A DNA stretch of 64,000 nt from Babylonia areolata (Eukaryota; Mollusca; Gastropoda; Neogastropoda; Buccinidae), in the NCBI RefSeq assembly GCF_041734735.1, contig NC_134878.1:14991401-15055400 (forward strand). Reading direction: 5' to 3'. Below the pieces are notes generated by a model, which saw only the letters and a program-made list of their open reading frames with translations, did no database searches and was not told the DNA's origin. The position numbers were made by a program, and so were the translations under genes. Positions 35,266 to 48,400 of this stretch are shown here, piece by piece. Position 1 is the first letter of the stretch. Each line of letters starts with the position of its first letter.

Positions 35266-38200
35266 CATCTGTGTGTGCATCTGTGTGTGCAAGGGGTGTG
35301 TGGACATATATGTATGTTTGCAATCACACATGCACCAGTATGTGCAACTTATGAAACTCTCTAACAACTGAATAAAAAAAAAAAATTACTGGAACATGTC
35401 TTGCTGCAAATGGGAGACCATACCACCCCTCTCCCTCTCACCCCCCCCCAAACCCCCCACCCCCCCACCCATATCCCCTTACACCCCTCAAAAAATAGCT
35501 ATTTTTGTTGTTGAAACGAATCCCATTCCTTCAATTTCATCTTCACCTTCCCCTTGACCTCTGTTGATGTGGTTGGGACACCAGTGAAGACAACACCACC
35601 ACTCTCTTCTACCTCTCCCTGTCTATCCTCTGCCTCACATTTCACACACACAGAAATAGCACAAAAAGATCAAATAAATAAACAAATGAATTAATAAATA
35701 AATAAATACATAAATAAATAGTCCTCTACCACACATTTCACACACAGAGAAACAACACATAAAGATTAAATAAATGACTAAATAAATAGTCCTCTGCCGC
35801 ACATTTCACACACAGAGAAACAGCAGAAAAAGATGAACAGATAAATAAATAAATAAATAAATAGTCCTCTGCCTCACATTTCACACACACAGAAATAGCA
35901 CAAAAAGATGAAATAGATAAATAAATAAATAAATGAATAAATAAATGCATAAATACATAGTCCTCTGCTACACATTTCACACACAGAGAAACAGCAAAAA
36001 AAGATACAAAAAATAAATAAATAATAAAATAAATAGATGAATAAATAAATAAATAGTCCTCTGCCACACATTTCACACACACAGAGAGAAATAGCACAAA
36101 AAGATAAAATTTAAAATAAATAAATAAATAAATCACCACCACCACCACCACTTACTCATCAAGCAGTCAGTGTCCTCCTCACACGGACACCCCCCAAGCA
36201 GCTTCCCTTTCTCCATCCCGTCACATTCGTGCTCCTTGCGCGGGATCATGCCCTCGAAAACTGCCTGCGAGATGGTGTTGATTTTGCCCACGCCGGCCGA
36301 GTCCATGTAGGGGGTGGAAATGGATGTCTTGTGTGGGGCCGAGCTCGTGCGCTTATACCACGGACGCCTGGAGAGATGAATGATGAATGGTATGGATATA
36401 CTTATGTAGCACCTGTCCTCAGTTGAAGACCAAGCTCTAAGTATTTTACAAACACAGGGTCATTTGCATAACAGGCTGCCTACCTGGGTAGAGCCGACTG
36501 ACAGTTGCCACTGGGCGCTCATCATTCGTTTTCTGTGTCATTCTATCAGATTTCAGCCATGCCCACATACACACTCAGTCAGACAAGCAGCATTTTACAT
36601 GCACGACCGTTTTGTTTGTTTACCCTGCCATGCAGGCAGCCATACTCCATTTTCAGGGGTGTGCATGCTGAGTGTGTTCTTGTCGAACCCTGGACCCTCA
36701 GATTGGAAGTGTAACACTTTAACCACTCGGCTACTGTGCCCAAGATATGTCAAGGATACATTTGTTGTTGTTTTTTTCTTCCCTTGTTTTTTTTGTTTTT
36801 TTTTTGTTTTTGTTTTTTCTCTTGAGCAGTTTTGCCTTTGTTTGTCTGCTTAGAAACTCATGCACTTGTGATCATGGACAACTGGAGAAGTCAAGGTTTT
36901 TTTTTGCAGACTTTTTTCTTCTTCTTCTTCTTGTTTGCTTGTTTCACTTGTTGAGCAGTTTTGCATTTGTTTGTCCTACTTAAAAGTCAAGTTGATTTGT
37001 ATGTTTCTTCCCTCCCTCCCCTTACTTGTTGAGCAGTTTTGCATTTATTTCTCCTACTTAAAAGACAAGCTGTTTTTGTATATTTCTTCCCTCCCTCCCC
37101 TTACTTGTTGAGCAGCTTTGCTTTTGTTTCTTCTTCTTCTGCATTTGGTGGCTGCGACTCCCACATTCACTCACATGTGTGAGAGGGATGTTACGTCTAT
37201 GACCATGTTTACCACACCATGGATGCATGCAACCATGCTCCATTTTCAGGGGGTATGCATGCTGGGTGTCTTCTTCTCTGTTTCCATAACCCACTGAACT
37301 GCTGACATGGATCACAGGATCTTTAATGTGTTCATCTGACCTTCTGCAATCGTACACACATAAAAGGGGGTTCAGGCACAAGCAGATCTGCGCATCTGCT
37401 GACCTGGGACACCACAATAACTTCTTCTTCTTCTGCATTCACTCGTATGCACACGAGTGGGCTTTTACATGTATGACCGTTTTTACCTCGCCATGTAGGC
37501 AGCCATACTCCGTTTTCGGGGGTGTGCATGCTGGGTATGTTCTTGTTTCCATAACCCACCGAACGCTGACACGGATTACAGGATCTTTAACATGCGTATT
37601 TGATCTTCTGCTTGCATATACACACGAAGGGGGTTCAGGCACTAGCAGGTCTGCACATATGTTGACCTGGGAGATCGTAAAAATCTCCACCCTTTACCCA
37701 CCAGGCGCCATTACCGTGATTCGAACCCGGGACCCTCAGGTTGAAAGTCCAACGCTTTAACCATTCGGCTATTGCGCCCGTCACACTACAATAACAATAG
37801 CACACAAACCACTCACTGGGTGGGGTCATAGCCGCGGGTGGACCGATGACCAGGGTAGGTCCTGAACACCCCACTGCGCAGTCCCACGTTGGTCCACTTG
37901 ATCTTGTCGATGGAGTCAAAGTTCCGCGTCCTCCACACTTCCTCGATTGGCTGGGTGATCAGCACGTCTGCCCTGTTTCCACACAGACCTCTCCTCGTAA
38001 AATAATCTATAGAAGTATTGCATACAATATTTGATTATTGATTAATTCTTTGTCCTAATCCCGCTTCCACCCATTCCCCCCCATCTCACACACACTCTTC
38101 CAATATTATGGGGTTTTTCTTTCTCCAATCACTGACGCTCACCCTCTCCATTTTCTATTTTGCACTCTCTATCTTTTCCACATTCTGTTCTTTCTCTCTC

Positions 38201-38339
38201 TCTCTCTCTTCCTTCCTCAATCCCCTTACCCACCCCTCCACCTCAACAGCCCCCTTTTCAGTTGTATAATCCTTCCCTTGTCACTAATTTTCAGTTATGA
38301 CGATTTAGGAGTAATAATAATGAAAATAATGATAATAGA

Positions 38340-38373
<34 letters not shown>

Positions 38374-39003
38374 TTGCAATTTTTGTTGTTTTCTTGTTGA
38401 AGTGGATTTTTCTACAGAATTTTGCAAGGGACAACCCTTTTGTTGCCATGGGTCCTTTTACGTGCGCTAAATGTATGCTGCGCATGGGACGTCGGGTTCA
38501 CTGTCTCATCCGAATAACTAGCGTCCAGACCACCACTCAAGGTTTAGTGGATGGGGAGAAAATACTGGCGACTGTGGGATTCAAACCGGTGCACTCAGAT
38601 TCTATTGCTTCCTAGGTGGATGCGTTACTACTAGGCCATCACACCACTGATTGATTGACTGAGTGATCAGCAAAACTGAACACAAGCCATCAGAACCAGA
38701 AGGAAAAAAAGCCACAAAGGGAAGGAAGCCAAGTCTCAAATACAAGCGCTGGGGACTGCGATAAACAATAATGATAATACATATTTTTTCTATGGCGGGA
38801 TATCCAGCACCAATGCTGCTCAAAGCGCCTTACATCATCCAGTTGACTATAAACATGCCTTAGAAAACACATCTGCCGCTATCTGACAATGGAAAACATC
38901 CAGTGTGTTCATATGAATGAAAACTCACACTTAAAGAGATGAATCAGATTATAAAAGCTATGAAGGAAATAAGGCTTAGATTAAAACAAAATGCATTTCA
39001 TAG

Positions 39004-39046
<43 letters not shown>

Positions 39047-40571
39047 GTACAGATGTCCATCCCTTACAGACACACACACACACACACACACACTGACATT
39101 AAATATCAACTGCACTAAAAACAAAATTGCATAAGCATTAAGAACACAGGTGTGGCTGTGTAGGGGGAGGAAAGGGGCTGTGGGGGTGGGGGGGTGGGTA
39201 GGGGGTGTGAGGGGTGTGGGAGAAACCTAGACTGAACTGCAAGGGTTAGTAAGGCCACAAATGACAGAGGCAGCAAAAAACAACAACAACCAAAACAAGA
39301 GAGGCAAGGCCTTCAAGACTCACTTGTGATAAATTACGTCCCCTAGCATTAATTACAGAATAATTTCCCTTCTTTACTCTCTGCACCAAAACGTTTGCAA
39401 AATAAATAAAACTTCCATGCTTAGCAAAAGAAGTTCCTGTTTGAACAAAAAAAATGACAATAATGACTCCTCTTGTTGTTGTGTCAGAATAAGAGGTCAA
39501 AGTGCCAAGTTTAGAGAATACCAAAAATATAAATGTAACAGTAAATGCAGTTTGCATATAATTAGGCTTCTTTTATTATTTTTTTGTGCCCATCCCAGAG
39601 GTGCAATATTGTTTTAAACAAGATGATTAGAAAGAACTGAATTTTTCCTATTTTCATGCCTAATTTGGTGTCAACTGACAAAAGTATTTGCAGAAAAAAT
39701 GTCAATGTTAAAGTTTACCACGGACACACAGACACACACACACACACAGACAACCGAACACTAGGTTAACTCACTCAGTACGGCCAGCCCTCTCTTCTCC
39801 TCTACACAGACCCCTCGGATGTCCAGTGGGTGTCTGAATGACCCAACCTTTAGCTTCCGTCGTCAGAATTATGGTATTCTTTGTCAACATTCACGTCTTC
39901 AGTATAAGAGCCTTCCGCTTGCAATATTTTGATGATGGTAATTGGGGTGAAACGCTGTTAACGTCGTCTCTTTCGCCGTTCGTATGGAGAGAGTTAAAGC
40001 ATAGACTCACTTTGTTTACACAAGTGAGTCAAAAACGACAGAAAAACACAGTATTCACCTGACGCCCTTGTCAAACTTCTGAAGGCCCGTCTCGCAGCCC
40101 ATGTCCTCCTGGTCGCCGTTGATCCACAGGTGAGCGTCCAGGGTCTTGGCCGCCAGACTGTCGTTGTACATGTACTTGATGGGGTCACAGTGGCTCTGGG
40201 GAGCCAGGAAAATGGTGGAGTAGTTGTAGGTGATCCGCAGACCCGGGTAGCGGGACTCTTTCTCCCGCACATCGATCTCTTCGAAGACCCCGGGGAGCTC
40301 CAAGCGAAGGAGGGGGCTGTTGTACTCTTCCAAGAGGTTGTAGTAGCTCTTGCCGATTCCGGACCTGTCCTCTGGTTCCTGGGAGCGTCGGAACTCCTAC
40401 ACGGAGAAGGAGACCATCATTTTTGTAGGGGGGGTTGCTGGGGGGAGAATTATGAAGTGTGTATATGTGTGTGTGTGTGTTAGTCAAAATTTTATTTTCA
40501 GATACATTGTGTACACACATGTGTGTGTGTGTATGTGTGTGTGTGTGTGCATGTGTGTGCGTGCATGTGTG

Positions 40572-40604
<33 letters not shown>

Positions 40605-41240
40605 ATGTGTGTGTGTGTGTGTGTGTGTAGTGGAGGGGGGTGAAATTGGGTGAGGATATGTAAGGGGAGGCATGGTGCATGTGTGTGTGTGTGTGTGTGC
40701 ATGTGTGTGTTCATTGTATTCATATTAGGTTTGAATGTCTGAATCACTGTCTTAAGTGTTTTGTATAAGTGTGTTAATGTGTATGTGTGTGTATGTGTGT
40801 GTCTGTATTTGTGTATGCATGTGTGTTTGTGTGTGCAAGAGGTGTGTCTGTGTACATGTGTATGCATGCATCTGTGCTCTTGTGTGTGACTCTTCAGGTC
40901 ATGCTGCTAACACAATGTTCACATATCACAGACACTTAAAAACAAGCATTTTGCATGAAAAGATACAGAATTACAACAGATCTTTTTTCTTTTTTTTTTA
41001 ACATAAACTGAACAGATCACATACCGACCATAACTATTCAGCAGACTATATTATCCTATTTAAAAAGCAAAACAAAACAAAAACAACAAAGACAGCATCA
41101 CTGTTCAGTTTGAACAGAACTGTCAAACAGTACAATGCTTTTAAGTTAAACTATGACACAAGCAAGGGCGAATGAACATGATTTATAAAGGCTGTGTAAA
41201 AGTTTCCACTCTTAGGTTGAGTGTTTACAACCCCATGCAT

Positions 41241-41324
<84 letters not shown>

Positions 41325-41367
41325 TCACACAACCCCATGCATGCATGCACACACACGCGCGCGCACG

Positions 41368-41399
<32 letters not shown>

Positions 41400-41875
41400 G
41401 GGATAGAAACAACAAGAAACATTTTAACCGCCTGCACAGCAGACAGCACACGTGTGCACGCACACGCACACATAAACACGATGCAGTTAATGGATTCTGA
41501 AAGCATGACTTAGCATGCCGTTGACACTGGAATTCACCACAACAAAGTGAACAGGTATCTACTAACCCTGTCTTCTTCTGCCAGACTGAAGGCGAAGCAG
41601 TACTCAGAGTCTTTCAGGGAGCCAAAGTAGAAGGTCTGGAACAACAACCAAAAAAAAAAAAAAAAAAGAAAATGGGGTATTCATTTCAAAATGAATTTAA
41701 TTGCAGAAATGGACTGAAAACATGTTAAACTGTTTCTTATGATCAAAATGCAGTTTGATTTTTCAACGCAATTATAACTGCAGAAAAAGGATTGAACATT
41801 GAAAATGATTCTTACATTCAAAACAGAGATCAATAAACATAATTCTTAATGCAGATATAGGCTTAAACACACACA

Positions 41876-41935
<60 letters not shown>

Positions 41936-42049
41936 GTACACACACACACACACACGTACACACACACATACACACACACACATACACACACACACACATA
42001 CACGCACACACACACACACATACACACACACGCACACACACACACACAC

Positions 42050-42087
<38 letters not shown>

Positions 42088-42114
42088 GCACACACACACA
42101 CACACACACACACG

Positions 42115-42154
<40 letters not shown>

Positions 42155-43401
42155 GCAGGAGGGCAGGATGAGGGCATGATGTAAAAAAAGCTGCACACGC
42201 TTATTCTTTCACCCTCAACACACACACACACACACACACACAAATCTAAAATCATTTTTGTCAAACATTACTTCCACTAATGACGTGAAACAACACAAGA
42301 GCACAACAAACACACAAATAAACAATACATAAAACAAAAACAACAATAAGCAAAACACAGCACACGCAAGGATCCAAACCTCCATCCCACATCACCTCAC
42401 ACAACCATAAGTCCCCCAAAACACACCGCACGCTGTGAACTTACGCGCATTTTTCCGTCAAGAGCCTTGGGGAACAGGATCTTCCCCGTCTCCCCGGCCT
42501 GCATGCGTTCCTGCAGCTCCAGAAACTCTGCCGGTTTCCCGACGCGCATTTCCAGCTCACCGATGGGGATGAAGATGGGGTCCTCCAGCAGCTGTGAAAA
42601 GGAAAGGCAACGACCGTCAGTCATCAGCTTCCGCAACTTTTTTTTTTTTTTTTTTTTTTTTTTGCTGCTGCCCTGTCTTCTGCACTGTTTCAGTGGCTTT
42701 ACTCCTATACCGTTCATTCCAAGTCCCCCATACACAGCCATACCCGGGTGGGCAACGACCGTCAGTCGTCAGCTTTCACAACTTTTTTCTTTTCTTATCT
42801 TTTTTTTTTTTTATTTTGCTGCCCTGTCTTCTGCACTGTTTCAGTGGCATTACTCCTGTTCCGTTCATTCCAAGTGCCCCATACACAGCCACACCTGGGT
42901 GGGCAACGACTGTCAGTCGTCAGCTTCCGCAGCTTTTTTCTTTTCTTTCTTTCTTTTTTTTCTTTTTTTTTTTTTTGCTGCCCTGTCTTCTGCACTGTTT
43001 CAGTGGCTTTACTCCTATACCGTTCATTCCAAGTCCCCCATACACAGCCACATCCAGGGTGGGCAACGACTGTCAGTCGTCAGCTTCCACAACTTTTTTC
43101 TTTTCTTTTCTTTTTTTATTTATTTTGCTGCCCTGTCTTCTGCACTGTTTCAGTGGCATTACTCCTATACCGTTCATTCCAAGTCCCCCCTACACAGCCA
43201 CACCCGGGTGGGCAATGACCGTCAGTCGTCAGCTTCCACAACTTTTTTCTTTACTTTTCTTTTTTTTTATTTTGCTGCCCTGTCTTCTGCACTGTTTCAG
43301 TGGCATTACTCCTATACCGTTCATTCCAAGTCCCCCATACACAGCCACATCCAGGTGGGCAACGACCGTCAGTCGTCAGCTTCCACAACTTTTCTCTTTT
43401 C

Positions 43402-43432
<31 letters not shown>

Positions 43433-43571
43433 GCTGCTGCCCTGTCTTCTGCGCTGTTTCTGTGGCATTACTCCTATACCGTTCATTCCAAGTCCCCCAT
43501 ACACAGCCACACCCGGGTGGGCAACAACCGTCAGTCGTCAGCTTCCGCAGCTTTTTTCTTTTCTTTTTTTC

Positions 43572-43603
<32 letters not shown>

Positions 43604-45295
43604 CTGCCCTGTCTTCTGCGCTGTTTCAGTGGCATTACTCCTATACTGTTCATTCCAAGTCCCCCATACACAGCCACACCCGGGTGGGCAACGACTGTCA
43701 GTCGTCAGCTTCCACAACTTTTCTCTTTTCTTTTTTTTTTTTTTTTTTTTTTTGCTGCTGCCCTGTCTTCTGCGCTGTTTCTGTGGCATTACTCCTATAC
43801 CGTTCATTCCAAGTCCCCCATACACAGCCACATCCGGGTGGGCAACAACCGTCAGTCGTCAGCTTCCACAACTTTTTTTTTTTTTTTTTTTTTTTTTTGC
43901 TGCCCTGTCTTCTGCGCTGTTTCAGTGGCATTACTCCTGTACTGTTTATTCCAAGTGCCCCATACACAGCCACACCTGGGTTTGTCTGTCTGTGTTTAGG
44001 GAATTTTTTTTTTTTTTTTACACAGTGCCAGCAGTCCACAGGGAACCATTGATGGTAGGTCGCCAGGAGGGCCACACACCAGAGGAGACCCTGCACTGCT
44101 GCTGAGTCACTTCTGTGGTGTTCAGTAGTGCCTGTTCTAATTTAATGTACTTAGGACGCTACCTACTAAGCACCCTACTGATGACAATGATGACCTTGTC
44201 GTGGAGCCAGACGGAGTGAGCGTCTCCCCATGGTGAAGACCGCCACCATGTCCCTCCAATAATAGTCCCCCATGATACCAGTTAACACTGAAGACGTTGA
44301 CAAGACACTCCCCACAGCTTCCACAACTGAACTGCCTTGCGTGGGAAGGTGGCCCCGTGGGTAATGTGCCTGACTATGGAACTAGTGTCCACAGGTTCAA
44401 GTCTCATATAAGGACTGGGATTTTTTTGTTACTCACCATACAACTACCCCCACCCCCTCACCCACCCTCTCTGCAAATCATCAATCACTCTCACAAATCA
44501 TCAGTCACTCTCATCCTCGTCAAACAAACCATCTGATCAGATTTCGTCACCACAAGCAATCACTTCATTGTCTTCAAAGATTTTGTAAAGCTTCTGCAGC
44601 ATCTTTGGGTGACAAAATCACAACAGGTTTTTTTTCAACATGCTGCTGTTTCAAGCCACTGGAGCCAAGTTGTGCTTTTGTGTCCGCCATTTAAAAATTT
44701 TCTGAGAGGGTACCGAAAATAACATCCAATATCTAACATCCAATGATTACCATACAGAGCATGATTGGCTGTTACTCCTCGTGGATAATGAAAGTAAACA
44801 TATCAAGCTCTCTGACTGGTAGTTGTTGAGACACATCAACGTTAAAGAAGAACTGTAAAAAAATAAATAAATAAATAAAAAATCCTGCAATGATGTAGAC
44901 ACATATGCACATTGTGAGGCAAATAGCAAAGCATTTTTGCGGATGTAAATATACGTCACAGGGCAGTGACCAGTTAATTAAGTTCAGTCTTCTTGCTTTC
45001 ATGCATGTTCAAAATCTATATTCTGAAATATGGGATGATTTAAAATATGGAAAAGCTGTTCTGTAATATTGTTTTGTCTGTTATGTTTCAGTTTAAAAAC
45101 AGTTTTTCAGGATTTTTCTTTTTAAAAAGTCACAATTGTTTAGACATAGCCTTGTAGTACTGGTCCATCAAAGTTGAACTGCACTTTTGAAGTAAGCCTA
45201 GCATTTCAGGTGTGCACATGTATAAATATGCACATAAGTGCACACAGAACACACCAAAGCCTTCATACATGTGTGCCTTTATATTCACAGGCACG

Positions 45296-45328
<33 letters not shown>

Positions 45329-45449
45329 ACACACACACACACACGCACACACACACACACACACACACATATGAATGCCTGCACTCACTCACTCACATTC
45401 CCATGCATATACTCACACACACCTAAACCCACATGAATACTCACTCTAT

Positions 45450-45490
<41 letters not shown>

Positions 45491-48400
45491 CCCCCACACA
45501 TCCACACCCACACACCCACACCTACAAACCTGCACACACAAACACAAACCCACACCCAACCACACACACACACACACAAACAAACAAACAAACACCCCCC
45601 CCCAACAAATACACACACTCACACTCCCCTTTCTCACACATACTCCTCTCTCTCCACCGTCACCTTTTTGCTGGGTTTGAGTCGGGGATGGAAGATGGTC
45701 TCCCCCTTGTTGTTGATCAGAAAGGAATAGACGGAGCCCCACTGGTGCTTGGACAGAAAGTTCTCAATCACGTCCAGCGATGCGTCGATGCCCACAACCC
45801 CAATGTACCTGTCACAGACACAGACACAGACAATACAATACAATACAATACAATACATGTGGAGTGATGGCCTAGAGGTAACGCGTCCGCCTAGGAAACG
45901 AGAGAATCTGAGCGCGCTGGTTCGAATCACGGCTCGGCCGCCGATATCTTCTCCCCCTGCACTAGACCTTGAGTGGTGGTCTCGACGCTAGTCATTCGGA
46001 TGAGACGATAAACCGAGGTCCCGTGTGGAGCATGCACTTAGCGCACGTAAAAGAACCCACGCCAACAAAAGGGTTGTTCCTGGCAAAATTCTGTAGAAAA
46101 ATCCACTTTGATAGGAAAAACAACACTGCACGCAGGAAAAAATACAAAAAAATGGGTGGCGCTGTAGTGTAACGACACACTCTCCCTGATGAGAGCAGCC
46201 TGAATTTAACACAGAGAAATCTGTTGTGATAAAAAGAAATACAAATGCAAAGACAAATACAATACAATGGGGGAGGTTGGCAGAATGGTTGAGACGCTCA
46301 TCTGCCAATACAGTGTCCACGAGGGTCTGGGTTCAATTTTCAGTGTCGTCCTTTTTCCCCAAGTTTGACTGGAAAATCGATGGGTGGAATAGCCGAGTGG
46401 TTAAATCGTTGGACTGTCAATCTGAGGGTCCCGGGTTTGAATCACGGTGACGGCATCTGGTGGGTAAAGGGTGGAGATTTTTACGATCTCCCAGGTCAAC
46501 ATATGTGCAGACCTGCTAGTGCCTGAACCCCCTTCATGTGTATATGCAAGCAGAAGATCAAATACGCACGTTAAAGATCCTGTAATCCATGTCAGCGTTC
46601 GGTGGGTTATGGAAACAAGAATATGCCCAGCATGCACACCCCCGAAAATGGAGTATGGCTGCCTACATGGTGGGGTAAAAACGGTCATACACGTAAAAGC
46701 CCACTCGTGTGCATACGAGTGAACGCAGAAGAAAAGAAGAAGACTGGAAAATCAAACTGAGCATCTGGTCATTCGGATGAGATGATAAACCAATGTCCCA
46801 CATGCAGCACACACACACACACACACTTGGCACACTGAAAAAAAAGAAACCCGTGGCAAAATTCTGTAGAAGAAATCTGCTGTGATAGGAACACAAATAT
46901 ATTTGTATTTGGATTTCTTTTTATCACAACAGATTTCTCTGTGTGAAATTCGGGCTTCTCTCACCAGGGAGAACATGTTGCTATACTACAGCGCCATGCA
47001 GTTTTATTTGTTTTTCCCATAGATGTGGATTTTTCTACAGAATTTTGCCAGGAGCAACCCTTTTGTTGCCGTGGGTCCTTTTACGTGCGCTAAGTGCATG
47101 CTGCACACGGGACCTCAGTTTATCATCTCATCCGAATGACTAGCGTCCACACCACCACTCAAGGTCTAGTGGAGGGGGAGAAAATATCGGTGGCTGAGCT
47201 GTGATTCAAACCAGCGTGCTCACATTCTCTCACTTCCTAGGTGGACACGTTACCTCTAGGCCATCACTACACACTCTCGGCCATATATTGCATTATCATT
47301 CAAGGCCTGACTAGCGCACTGGATTATGCTGCTGTCAAGCATGTGCCCGGCATAATTATGTAGTGCAGCGTATATGGATTTGTCCAAACTCACTGAAACC
47401 TCTCTGAGAAAGTGAAACTGAACCTGAAGCTCACATCATCCACTGAGAGGAGCTTGTTACCACAAAACATTTGATTTTGAAGTGGGGGGCCGACGGGCGC
47501 AATAGCCGAGTGGTTAAAGCATTGGACTGTCAATCTGAGGGTCCCGGGTTCGAATCACGGTGACGGCGCCTGGTGGGTGAAGGATGGAGATTTTTACGAT
47601 CTCCCAGGTCAACATATGTGCAGACCTGCTAGTGCCTGAACCCCCTTCGTGTGTATACGCAAGCAGAAGATCAAATACGCACGTTAAAGATCCTGTAATC
47701 CATGTCAGCGTTCGGTGGGTTATGGAAACAAGAACATACCCAGCATGCACACCCCCGAAAATGGAGTATGGCTGCCTACATGGCAGGGTAAAAACAGTCA
47801 TACACATAAAAGCCCACTCGTATGCATACGAGTGAATGTGGGAGTTGCAGCCCACGAACGCAGAAGAAGAGAGAAGAAGAAGAAGAAGTGGGGGGCCAGT
47901 AGTAACGCGTCTGCTGAGGGATCGATTCCCACACTTATAATAATAATAATAATAATGGATACTTATATAGCACACTATCCAGAAATCTGCTCTAGGTGCT
48001 TTACAAAAACGCTTTTGATAACATAAAACATTATATCTATGTTACATACACACACCAAAATGTGACCACACACACACACACGCACGCACGCACGCACGCA
48101 CGCGCACACACACACGCACGCACGCGCACACACACACACACACTGCATACATACATTTTAACATACATGTGTATCTAACAGCTACCCTAACAAATACGCA
48201 CACATAGGCAGGCACAAACTTACATAAACACACGCACACACAATACACATTCATATACATGCATGTAGTTGTGGACCTGTATTTTCTTCCTCTTCGCTAG
48301 ACCTTGAGTGGTGGCAGCCTGGACGCTAGTCATTCAAAAAACAGAAGCCGTGTGTGTAGCATGCACTTAGCACATGCAAAAAAAACCAAAAAACCCCTAC

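Noticed and set aside
41772-42264. Cys/Val-rich open frames
   Set aside because: Pure translation of a (CA)n/(GT)n tract; the same holds for the Thr/His and Ile/Tyr frames elsewhere.
42467-44105. Open frames of about 500 codons on the plus strand
   Set aside because: They are read through a tandem array with long T tracts; three frames stay open together and the products are poly-Phe/Leu repeats. The opposite strand holds the real exon 8.
47514-47975. Recurring open frames such as [20 protein letters not shown]
   Set aside because: They occur in every SINE-A copy on either strand and come from the SINE body, not from a gene family.
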